From Isoetes taiwanensis (taxonomy: Eukaryota > Streptophyta > Lycopodiopsida > Isoetales > Isoetaceae), in the NCBI GenBank assembly GCA_021234155.1, contig JAJEKV010000005.1, positions 8,426,216 through 8,490,215 of the forward strand: DNA of 64,000 nt, read 5' to 3'. Below the pieces are notes generated by a model. It did no database searches. It saw only the letters and a list, made by a program, of their open reading frames with translations, and had not been told where the DNA came from. How positions within the stretch are numbered: position 1 is the stretch's first letter; each line of letters starts with the position of its first letter. Position numbers and translations under genes: made by a program. Below are positions 47,301-56,823 of this stretch, in pieces.

Positions 47301-49622
47301 TTCATTCTTCAAATTCAATGGACAAATTCTATAAACTCAATATCCATCAAGTACAATATGAATTCACTACACAATATAATAAAATGCAGCAGTTTTGCTC
47401 AGAATCTTCTAGCGCGACCATGCTCTTCGGCTACATTATCTCCTGTTAACTTGACCACTGCTTACTAACTCACTGCACATACACTCACTGGGGTTAGTCC
47501 TCGTGACTAAGTGGGGATCCCATAGCTGCCTCTGCATGCATAAAACATCTTGAAAGTCTTGAATAACAAACATAAACGACTCAAAGACACAAGAACCTAT
47601 GGTGCAACGCTAGACTATGACAATAAAGGAAACATCATGAACATCAAGAGCAAAAACATAACCAGAGTACCAAACCATCATAAACAAACTCCGGGACAAT
47701 AGGTAGCTCAGCCAGCCTACATACAGGCCCTGTTTAGCGAAGATGTTGCCCACCCAAATTACATTCCAAGCCCTCAGAGCGGTGGTGGGGTGAACCTCAG
47801 ATCGCATACCCTCTCAAAATTATGTCTGTCTAGCAATCGGAGGACCTCTTACCATGGGGTTTCACAAGAATTGACTGACGTAGCAATCCCTGCCAGGAGA
47901 ACTAACGCCCGGTGTCACAGAGCACAAGAACCACAGAGAATCACAGATGAACATGAGCATGCCGGAGCAACCTAGGCCACCGAACCTAGAAGTCCGACCC
48001 CGGAGGTTCCAATAGACATAATCAAATACCAAGACAACAGTAGAGCAATGCAAAGACCATGACATGTGAAGTTCATTACAATATTTATTAAACATGTGCC
48101 TAGATCATACTCTTAGCCCTTGTCGAGGTTGCCCATACAACCTAACCATGCCGAAGTAGCTAACTCATTGGTGAAGATCATGATCACAATACAAACATGT
48201 GGAGGAAGTTACGAGCCTGACTGTCATTGATGTAGCTTCAATACCTATATACATTACTGATCAAGGAAAGATACTAACATCTTCTATAATGCAAAACTTA
48301 CCTCGAAACCATCTTCCCATGAGGAATACAACGTTAAAAACGTTTATACTTTGAATCCATTAGCTATGATGCTCTTGATAAAATACAATGCAACAACTTG
48401 AAAACTTACAGATTCACTTTTTCGGACTAGCTGTACTTCATGCTATAGTCACATTCAAAACCCCAAGCTTCACATGGCTCTCCTTGTACCAATGTGGACC
48501 CGCCTCAATCTCAATAATCCTTGATGTCGATGACCGCTTATTCCTATTTCAAGATCCACATGCGAACTTGACGCCAAATCCTTGATGCCGAGGGGTCGTT
48601 GACGCTCTACATCCGTGCTAGACTACTTCTCAGATTAGCCCCATCTCCATGAGCTAAGAAAGATACTTTATCCCAAACCTTAGAATTTTACCATAGTTAG
48701 ACAATTATCAAACAATGCATATTCTTACTATTATGATTATTACGCTTTCGACTCTTCATGCTCCGATCTCCTCTGGCCGCTAAGCTCGAATGCAACCCAA
48801 TTCCATCTATGAGGACTCAGCTTCATACTAGGACATGCAAATAAATTGAGAAAGGCAGCAAATACAAGACCAACAAAATAAAGCACAAAACCAAAATGAC
48901 AAAAACATAACATGAACACAAAATGGCGTTGGAGCTCTCGGTCTTGACCGGATCCAATCTAATTACGCCTTTTTTAAAGTTTCCATGCTGAATCGGTGCT
49001 CTTCATGTAATATTCAGCCATTCTTGACTTAAAATCAGCCTTACAGGGGATGTTTCCAATCATTGATTTTCTTCTCTAGCCTTATGAGTCTCCAACAAAT
49101 TCATAATCTATCATATTTGCATGCAAAAATCATGTGCAGACTAATCATGGCAGCTCATAGCACACCTCAATTGATCAAAAGCAAAACCCCACCTGATAAT
49201 TTCTTTCCACATACACCTCTGGACCCCTTTGTAATTGATTGCGCCTCAAAGATCGTCTTCTAGCTCCAAGAATTAAACTGCAGAAGAACATACATAGTGC
49301 AGTCAATTCTGACTCAGCATCACAATTTCTGTCATAACTTTTGCATACGGATGAGTTTCGGCCTGATCAGACCCATTCCGGAAAGTTTACTTGAAGATCT
49401 TTCCAGCAAAAGAAAAATCACTTGAAAAGGATCTCGGGTCGCCGAGATATGATGCTTCAAATTTCGTCCTCCAAAACTGCCCAGAATTGCTCCTTGCCTT
49501 CATGCTCTGCAACAATCCTCTCTCCAAAAAGACAAAACCCTAATTTCATGCTGCATACATGCCATGAATATGTATATACGTAAATACGTATATTGACCCA
49601 TCAGGTGGCCAGGACCGTTACA
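44380..49622 (-). mobile_element. LTR retrotransposon with 2.45 kb LTRs and a 339-bp interior
   Basis: Left LTR 44380-46830 and right LTR 47170-49622 are near-identical, with TG/CA ends (plus strand TGTGACGAG ... CCGTTACA). A 5-bp duplication TGGAC flanks it (44375-44379 and 49623-49627). On the minus strand the interior begins with a tRNA-iMet primer site (TTGGTATCAGAGC, 47156-47168) and ends in a purine tract (TTTTTAGAAGGGGAGAC, 46831-46847). That sets its orientation as minus. The interior is only 339 bp and no gag or pol is present, so it is non-autonomous. The few LTR differences, mostly small indels, suggest fairly recent insertion. Confidence 0.95.
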
Positions 49623-49804
49623 TGGACTCGCATATAGACGTTCCAGAGAGCAAATAAGGGGGGGGTATATAAGCCGCACCGCGAGCGCCTTTGACTCGTA
49701 TATAGAAAATAGGGTGGCCGGCGCCGGGCTTAAGTACCTCTGCTAAGTGCCGTTTCGTATAGCGTTTCTCCATAAAGTTTCCAATACAAGTGTCTGTGAG
49801 TTTT

Positions 49805-49975
49805 CGTATAAATTTATACCGTTTTTGTTCTATGTTGCCCTCCTCTGTATAAATTTATACCATCTCTGTATAAATTTATACAGTCTGCCGCCTTAAGTTT
49901 CCCTTTCCTGTAAAAATTCATACCATCTTTGTATAAATTTATACCATCTGTTCTTCTGTCGTATAAATTTATACA
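49805..49975. repeat. Second palindrome cluster, upstream of the DUF7869-type gene
   Basis: Copies of the GTATAAATTTATAC core start near 49806, 49847, 49868, 49931 and 49961, with a degenerate one near 49909. Before the retrotransposon landed these and the 43964-44292 array formed one intergenic block of about 0.8 kb between the divergent genes. Confidence 0.9.
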
Positions 49976-49997
49976 GTGTGACGCTAACTTTCTGAGT

Positions 49998-52900
49998 ATG
50001 GCTCGAGAGAAAAGAACTGCAGAGCCTCCAACTCCTGTTCACAGGCTTCCTCCTGCAATGACTTTCACACCTCCTCAACAGACACCAGGAAGTCTACCTC
50101 CGATATACACACCCCCAGCTCTGTTGAGTTTACTCCAGCACGACCACCTCGGCTTCCACCACCAGTCCAATTTACTCCACCACACCCAGCTCCTGAACGT
50201 CGTTTGCCCCCACCAATGCGTTTTACTCCACCACAGGCTTCAGAGCTCAGATTACCTCCTCCAGTTCATTTTAGTACGTCTCCCATTATAGTCCACCGTA
50301 AGCTGCCTCCCCGGATGCAAATCACGCCAACTCCATCCAATTCGCTAATTGGTACTACAACAGTCAGCGCCACGCAACTCCTGTGTTCTATGACACTTCA
50401 GGAGCTGGTCAATTACGTCACCAACCTCGATTAGTTTTTCCCAGAGAGAGGGAAAGCACCCCCAGGACTTGCCCACATCAAACCTCTCAGCATCTACTAG
50501 TACACCTCATGTTGATCTCTCAGACGAAGAAACACCTCATGTTGATCTCTCAGACGAGGACCTACCAAAGCCACAAGACTCTATGTTCGAATTCAAAGCT
50601 CCTGCAAGTAAAAACCTTAAGCGAAACTTACACAAGAAAGCATGTACAACCCAAAGAAGAAAGAAACTCATGGATGAGGCTCACTTGAGGGCAACACATA
50701 CAAAGCACTGTTGTTCTCAACGTTGTTTGCTTAAGATTGGACTAAAGGAATTGAGGTTGATTCGTGATAGTTCTGATTCAATGACTCTCATAGACCAAAG
50801 GGGCTACTTAGCCTTCAATATTAGGCCAGATTATGGTGAGAAGTTTACTTTACACGGTGGTGGCCACCGTCAATCAAAACACCTTTAAATTGATACATGC
50901 CTTAGGCAAGCGTGACGACTTACTTTGAAAGAAAAGGCTTGACAAGAATCCAGCAATGTGACTCACGCCACTCGGAGGTATATCCAGAGTTCATGCCCTT
51001 CAATGTGTTTCTTGGATGGAAGGTTTCTTTAAGGAGTCTTGCGAGAAACTCCCTAACAGCCCTATGTACCACTTGAGTGACAACTTCACGAAACGTGAAG
51101 TCTACGATAATTATAAGGACATGTGTATTGAGGCTGGAGAATGCCATGTCTGCTACTCTTACTTTACTGTGCTCTGGAAAAAAGAGTTTTCTCGCGTGTC
51201 CATTCCTAGAAAGCATCGGATGTCTGTTTGTGCTACATGCTATGAATTGAAAAAATGCAAGGACACTTCACACTAAAAGTAAGCTTCCAAAACGTGTTCT
51301 TGCCTAGTTCTACTTTAAAGTAGGGTGCCGGCATTAATAGGAAAAAGTGAGCCTTCAGAAAAGGCTACAACAAAAACAGCGTGATGAGCTAGTAGCCCCC
51401 CATCAGGGAGCTCGCCCATGCTACACAAGTCCAGAGGCCTCAGGGCACAAGGGACAATAATGTATTCTATTCTATTCTATTCTATTTCAGATGCATTGAA
51501 AGAGAAATTGAACAAGCACAGAGAACAACAATCTTTGGAAAGGAGAAAATTGACAAAACATAGGAAGAAAGTACTGGAACAACCACTCAACTACATATCG
51601 GTTGTTATTGATGGAATGGACCAGAAGAAGACCACCCTACCACATTTTGTCAATGTGCCCAAGGATGCTGCTGAAGAAGATTTCATACACCTGCATGTTG
51701 TTGGTGCTATGGTATTTAATGGAAAACTATCTTGCAAGGCATTTTTAAATTATCCAAACATTCATGCTGATCCAAATCTCACTATCACAATATTGAATAA
51801 GCTTCTTTCCAATCTAGAACATATAATCACGGGTTCTATATCTTCAACTAGACAACACGACAAGGGAAAATAAGAATCAGGCGTTGTTTGCTTACTGTGC
51901 TATGCTAGTAGAGAAACAAATCTTCAAGAAGGTGAAGATTGGTTTCCTGCTTGTTGGTCATACACACGATCAAATTGATCAGATGTTCAGTAGGTTCTCT
52001 AAACGTCTTGCTCGAAAAAAAGCTCTCAGCCTACCAGCAATGATTGAGATTATCCAAGATTCCTACAATCCTCGTCCAGACATCGAGTTATTGGAAGAAA
52101 CTTATGATTTCAAAGAATGGATTTTTCGAGAGATCAAGCTGGTCACTTTGTGCTATTGAGCCCTTGAAAAACATTACATTTCAGCATCAGATCAAAATTT
52201 CACTTGTAGATGGCAAGACCATCTTACAAGGAAAGAAATATGCCACATCCTTGCAGTGGTAGCCAGCAGCAGGTATTCAATTCATTCGCACCATCCCCAA
52301 TACTAGTTCCATGCTCTCTGCAGAGCAAATGCCTCTAAAAAGCTTGAAAGAAATCACAAAGAGTAAAAAGGAGGGAAGAGCATTTGACTCAAACAAATCA
52401 TTGGATTATATTGAGACAAGTATTCAGTCCTGCTCTAACCACTTTGGGGAGGTAGATGCTTTATGGTGGCCTCAGTTTTTTTCTCGGCAACGTGACATGT
52501 TCGAAGAACAGTTACATTCAACTGGCCATCTAGGCAAACTCTCCCTGTGCAAGTTGAGAATCAAGAGGAACATGTAGAGATATTGGCTAGCTCAGATGAA
52601 GATGACAGAGTCATGTACACTAGCCCCAGACGCACGGCACAACAAGTTGCTCGAGTATCTGGTTCAGTCTCAGAGATTCAGAAAGGAATGCTCATAACTG
52701 TCCCAGCTGATAATGATGAATCTGCGAAGCCATTCTGGCCAGCTAAAGTACTGGAGGTAACAAGAGAAGATGGAATTTCCACTCAATTAAAAGTGCACTG
52801 GATGAGAACGAATGCTGCCAATGCTTTCAGTGGGAGTTATACTTTGGAGATGGTAAAAATAGGAGTGGGAAAGAGAACAAAGTCCAAAGCAAACACTGCT

Positions 52901-53191
52901 GTCATAGATCTAGCTGAAGTAAAGGTTCTTGCATATGACTTTGTTCTGACTGCTGCTAATAAGTTACGTATGGTCACTCAAACTTTAATAAGGTCGGCAT
53001 GTGGATTAGACAAACAACCTAGAAAGGAGGCAAAAAAAGATGATGATGAGGACTCACTTGTAGACAGTGAGGAAGAAGATCGTTCGAGTACATCCAGTTT
53101 TGCTGAGGATGAAGGCTCAAGTGATCAGAGAATAAATGAGTCAGAGGATGAGATGCATCCTGATCTTGCTGCAAAATGTAAGTTTGTCTGA
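49998..53191 (+). pseudogene. DUF7869-type, DDE-like transposon protein, decayed
   Basis: Starts at ATG 49998 right after the palindrome cluster. The N-terminus is a proline-rich repeat (RLPPPMRFTPP and similar). Next come an acidic tandem TPHVDLSDEE / TPHVDLSDED and a cysteine-rich segment with HCCSQRCLLKI at about 50710. The core has VVIDGMDQKKTTLPHF (51600), then in a shifted frame LQLDNTTRENKNQ and LLVGHTHDQIDQMFSRFS (51950). These are the D, D(N) and H/D motifs I associate with DUF7869 proteins. The C-terminus has a small-barrel-like stretch (ITVPADNDESAKPFWPAKVLEV, read in two parts) and a long acidic tail ending at 53191. A TATTC microsatellite followed by TTTCAG at 51489 looks like an intron end. 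Several frameshifts and stops make it inactive. It probably acted as the transposase, which is an inference from position. Confidence 0.7.
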
Positions 53192-53577
53192 CGACTCGAA
53201 CATGTAAAGAACAGAAAGTGCAGGTGATGATTGTCTGTCAAAATGTCCTATATTTTTGACAATTTTGTTCATAATTTTGTACAATTTTCACAACCTTGAA
53301 TATATCACTTCTTTGTCACTCTACTACCCTTGTTATTTTTTTTATTGCCCCTTTTTTGCTACACTTTATATAAGTAACTATTTTTTGTTCTAAATTAGGA
53401 GGATAAAAATTGCTATTTAAAAATTTTGCATGGAAGTTATGTTCAATCAACCCCTCAAAAAAGGTACCTAAATTAACTAAATTGTCACACCTATCACAAA
53501 AAAAATCTTAAAAATGGACTTTTTTAAGGGAATTTTAGGGAATCTTTCAAAGATTCCTTTTGAAGTGCGTTTGCAGC

Positions 53578-53607
53578 AAATAAGTGCGTTTCATTTTAAA
53601 CTTTGTT
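53578..53607 (-). repeat. Right terminal inverted repeat
   Basis: Complement of 39796-39825 with one mismatch. Just inside it, AAACGCACTT occurs twice as direct repeats, unlike the hairpin arrangement at the left end. Confidence 0.8.
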
Positions 53608-53766
53608 GGACTTCTTGTAGTGCGATGCGTGCATAGGCACACAACAAGAAAATAGCTTTAGTAAGAACAAGAACACAAAAGTTCTAAGTGTCAGCCTATG
53701 TGCGCATAGCACCACAGTGACAGACTTCTTGTAATGCTATGCGCACATAGGCACACAACAAGTCCA
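53608..53766. repeat. Tandem 113-bp intron unit at the insertion site
   Basis: The unit GCTTTAGTAAGAACAAGAA ... GTGTCA ... hairpin ... CACACAACAAG is complete at about 53654-53766. An earlier unit is split by the 13.8 kb element: its first part lies at 39722-39795 and its second part at 53612-53653. The hairpin is an 18-bp inverted pair (GCCTATGTGCGCATAGCA) at 53694-53711 and 53735-53752. Confidence 0.75.
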
Positions 53767-53799
53767 AAGCAACATAAGTAGGGGAACAACAAATTTTAC

Positions 53800-54106
53800 C
53801 CAGTTCGTGAAATTTGAAGCGTATTGGTTTATCTTTTCATCCGACGACCATGTAGGGTACAATTCTTTAACTTTTTCCCAGGTGTCACAGTTAAGGTGGA
53901 CCATGAGTTGCTGCTGACAGAGTGCACAATCCGTTTGGCTGCAAAAGTAAGGAATCTTAAAAAAATCTGGAACGTAAACTACCAACAAGAAATGGCTAGT
54001 GTTTTGGATCAGGAATTTAACTTACTGTTTGAATTCACCCTGCATCTCTTCCAAGGTAAATTGGACATTGACCACCTTCTGCAGCACCGCACAAACTTTT
54101 TCTGTA
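53800..54106 (-). pseudogene. Outer transposon: two upstream methyltransferase-gene exons
   Basis: Exon ending at 53800 encodes CDTWEKVKELYPTW with donor GGTAAAA. It matches the DWEECKLLYP exon of the inner paralogue. A second exon part, 54106-54026, encodes VCAVLQKVVNVQFTLEEM and matches the inner EKVVAKEFTLDEM exon, with the same splice phase. At 54103-54106 it is cut by the 8.3 kb element and resumes at 62371. Confidence 0.75.
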
Positions 54107-54390
54107 GGGTAAAAGCATGAAAGGGTGTACGTACATCGTACTGAATTGAAGGACGAATTTGTGCTTTTTTGGAGTACATTTTAGATGTACATCAAGATAC
54201 TATGGTTTGTCGTTTTGTGTCAGATATGCAATGATTGCAAGATCATCCCTGACATTCCCCCCGAAATTCTTGGTTAACCACCAAACCACCAGAACCAAAT
54301 TGAATGGATCCGTCCCTCCTTTCCGAAATTCCCCCTTTCACGGAAAGAACACCAGAAGGAATTTGAAAGCAAACACATGTCAATCTGTTC

Positions 54391-56593
54391 ATGGAGGGTG
54401 AGAATTCCAATGGAAGTGATGGTTCTAAGCGCAAGTATGCCGACATTGGCCGTGTTATGCCACAAAACAAATAAAGAAGCGTGTTGACAGGTCGGTGGAT
54501 TGCATCCTCAGTTGCTGGCAAACGCTTCGTCCAGATCAAAGATTAGTTTTTTGTGATCGTTTGTTGCAAGATGACAGGCTTTTTTCTGTTTTCGAACCTG
54601 TAATTGGAAATCCTTCCGAAGTTATTGTTATGAAATCAATGATCAGAAACTTGAAAGATGGACTTCAAGAAGTAAAGTCTGCTAATAGCAAAGATAAATT
54701 GGCTGCAAAACATTCACTGTTATCAATGATTGTTGGAAAAAAAGGAGATATAAACAAGAATGTTTCTTCAAAATTGCTAAAGATACAGCCAAGAAATTTA
54801 TCCAAAGCTGCAGCAAGAAGGAAGATAATGTCATTAAGTGGAGCAAATGTATGGGCTTTGGCAGGAAGGATGCCAAGATCAAATAGAATCGATGATTCAA
54901 TCAAATGTCGTTAAGTGAATTTTGGCTTGACAATACCAAAGTTTCACCAAAGGTTAGAGATGTCATGAAGAGGAGAACACAAGCAATACAATACCTTGAT
55001 ATCTCACGGTTTTGCTCTTGTAATTGAATCAATTCAGGTCTTGGAGTTTATGTTTTCTTCCAAAATTCTTTCATGACATTCTAGTACATTCTCAGTACAT
55101 TCTAGTACATTACGTACATTCTAGTTCTGTTCCGAAAGTGACACGTTAATGAATACACATGGTTCTCATGAAATGTATTGCATTTTACATTGTTTACATA
55201 GTAGCAGAAATCTTGCGGTGATGTGCTATTAGGTACTTTTTAGATGTACATCCATTAACAGTTACATGTCCATGCAAAATTGCATTTACATGTACTTGAA
55301 TATCAAAATTACATCATTCTACATTTTAGTGTACTTTCGGTAATGAAGCCAAACAAATCGGACATATGTACATTAGTTGTACTAATATTGTAACATTAAT
55401 GTGATGTACTAATATTGGAACATTAATTAGATGTACATTGGATGTACATTGGATGTACATTGGATGTACATTGGATGTTGATGGAACTGTTGGTTGTACA
55501 TTAGATGTATTCTTTGTACATTAGATGTACATTAGATGTACAAGAATGAGATCGGTGGAACTGTTGGATGGACATTTTATGTACATAGAACATACATTAA
55601 TTGTACAATAGTATAGTTCAATACTCTTTTGGCATCCGGTTTGCCGACATCATTTTGCTAACATGGTCTTTAATGCTTTTGTTATTGCGATCGAGCTTTA
55701 TCAACAGGTTTGTATATCGTAATCCCGATACCAAAATTAAGCCGACGGTTCGAGTATCCGAAACCTGATTGCATAAGGAAATTGAAGGAGAGAAAACACA
55801 TGTTGTTGTGTCAAACATGAGCAAGCGGATCTGTCTGAAAGGCCTTCAATGATATGAGGAGATCCCTACATGTTAATTGCACTTGCGGCTGTAGTGTCTT
55901 GTGCATCCCAAAAAACAATGGAGTATGTCAAGCAAACAAGAAAACTTTTTGATAATGTTAGTATCTTGTGGAGGTCAACAGTTTATGAAATATGTGACGG
56001 ATGAATGGCATAAACTAAAATGCATCAAAGGCGAATGTGATGAATGTGGAGTGAAGAAATTAGACATCTGTCCAAACGAGGAAGATGGAATTCGAGAATG
56101 TGGACTGGCAAGTATATGCATATGTCAATGAGCCATCCAAAAAGGTACATCCGAAGGCTTAGATTAGTTGATCGAATGACAAAGCATCTGTTTTGTTAAA
56201 GAACATGAAAAATCAGCTTGCTAAGTTTACGAGATCATAACTTTACAAAGACACCTTTGGCAGAGCAAACAGTTTAAAAGATGTGTTGAGAAACTCCCGG
56301 ATAATAGTGTGTTGTCTGTTGTTGACTTTGCAGAGAACTACACATTGAAACCAGGGACAGAAGTGCAATCCGAGCATTGGAATCCTGATCAAATTAGTAT
56401 TTTGGTCCATATTTCAATGATGAAAATAGAAGGTAAGCTTAAAAAAACAGTGCATTTCTATGTTTCAGATGACAGGAAGCATGACACTCATTTTGTGCAA
56501 CATGGTTTTAAATTACATTTGGGGTGGCTTAAGAATAATGGAGGTGGACACATAAACCTTCATTATGTGCATTATGTACATCAATGTACATAA
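54391..56593 (+). pseudogene. Transposase-like protein with DFAENY motif, decayed
   Basis: Starts at ATG 54391 (MEGENSNGSDGSKRKYADIG) and shifts frame near 54475 into RSVDCILSCWQTLRPDQRL. A helical region follows to KIMSLSGANVWALAGR, then FWLDNTKVSPKVRDVMKRR at about 54920. After a repeat-filled gap come a cysteine-rich segment (CDECGVKKLDICP, about 56040) and the core LPDNSVLSVVDFAENYTL with EVQSEHWNPDQISI (56300-56400) and HFYVSDDRKHDTHFV. I recall the DFAENY/HW/SDD pattern from DDE-type transposon proteins of animals and plants but cannot name the superfamily. Frameshifts near 54475, 54914 and 56130 and several stops show decay, although some breaks may be introns. Confidence 0.6.
55070..55610. 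repeat. GTACATT/ATGTACAT repeats in the 8.3 kb element
   Basis: Many copies of GTACATT and GATGTACATTG, including four nearly identical tandem units near 55431-55477. The core TGTACA is a palindrome. The tract interrupts the transposase-like coding region, perhaps as an intron. Confidence 0.8.
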
Positions 56594-56594
56594 G

Positions 56595-56635
56595 ATGTAC
56601 AACAGATGTACATCTTATGTACATCTGTTGTACAT
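56595..56635. terminator. 17-bp perfect hairpin between convergent genes
   Basis: Arm 56595-56611 (ATGTACAACAGATGTAC) pairs perfectly with 56619-56635 across a 7-nt loop. It lies just after the plus-strand gene stop and before the minus-strand gene end, so it may mark the shared 3' boundary. The terminator role is a guess. Confidence 0.45.
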
Positions 56636-56823
56636 TCCAGAAATCTTATAAAAATTTGTTAAGTGTAAGTTGATTAGAATTGAACACAAGAAAGTTGAAT
56701 TGCATAAACACTAAAATGGTTTCAGTCATGGCAAAGATAAGAAATGGACAGGTTTTCATGTACAAATGGTTGATTTATTTATATTGTGGACATAAATATA
56801 ACACACCCAAAAATGAGCATGGC

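Larger units (their letters stand above)
39796..53607. mobile_element. 13.8 kb DNA transposon with methyltransferase and DDE-like genes
   Basis: Terminal inverted repeats (39796-39825 and 53578-53607) share AACAARGTTTAAAATG and then GAAACGCACTTATT. A 4-bp GGAC duplication flanks the element. Inside are two divergent genes: a ParB-like/methyltransferase gene on the minus strand and a DUF7869-type gene on the plus strand. Many copies of GGTATAAATTTATACC lie in the introns and the central intergenic region. A 5.2 kb LTR retrotransposon interrupts that central region; without it the element is about 8.56 kb. AAACGCACTT is repeated just inside both ends, inverted at the left and direct at the right, and may be a transposase site. 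Both genes carry stops and frameshifts, so this copy cannot move by itself. I cannot assign it to a named superfamily. Confidence 0.8.

Noticed and set aside
44955-49263. Small proteins encoded in the LTRs
   Set aside because: The frames are short, occur in both LTR copies with indels between them, and resemble no gag or pol domain.
39766-53634. Placing the 13.8 kb element's ends at the CTATGTGCGCATAG motifs
   Set aside because: Those motifs belong to a tandem 113-bp intron unit of the outer element. Comparing split and intact units puts the ends at 39796 and 53607 with a GGAC duplication.
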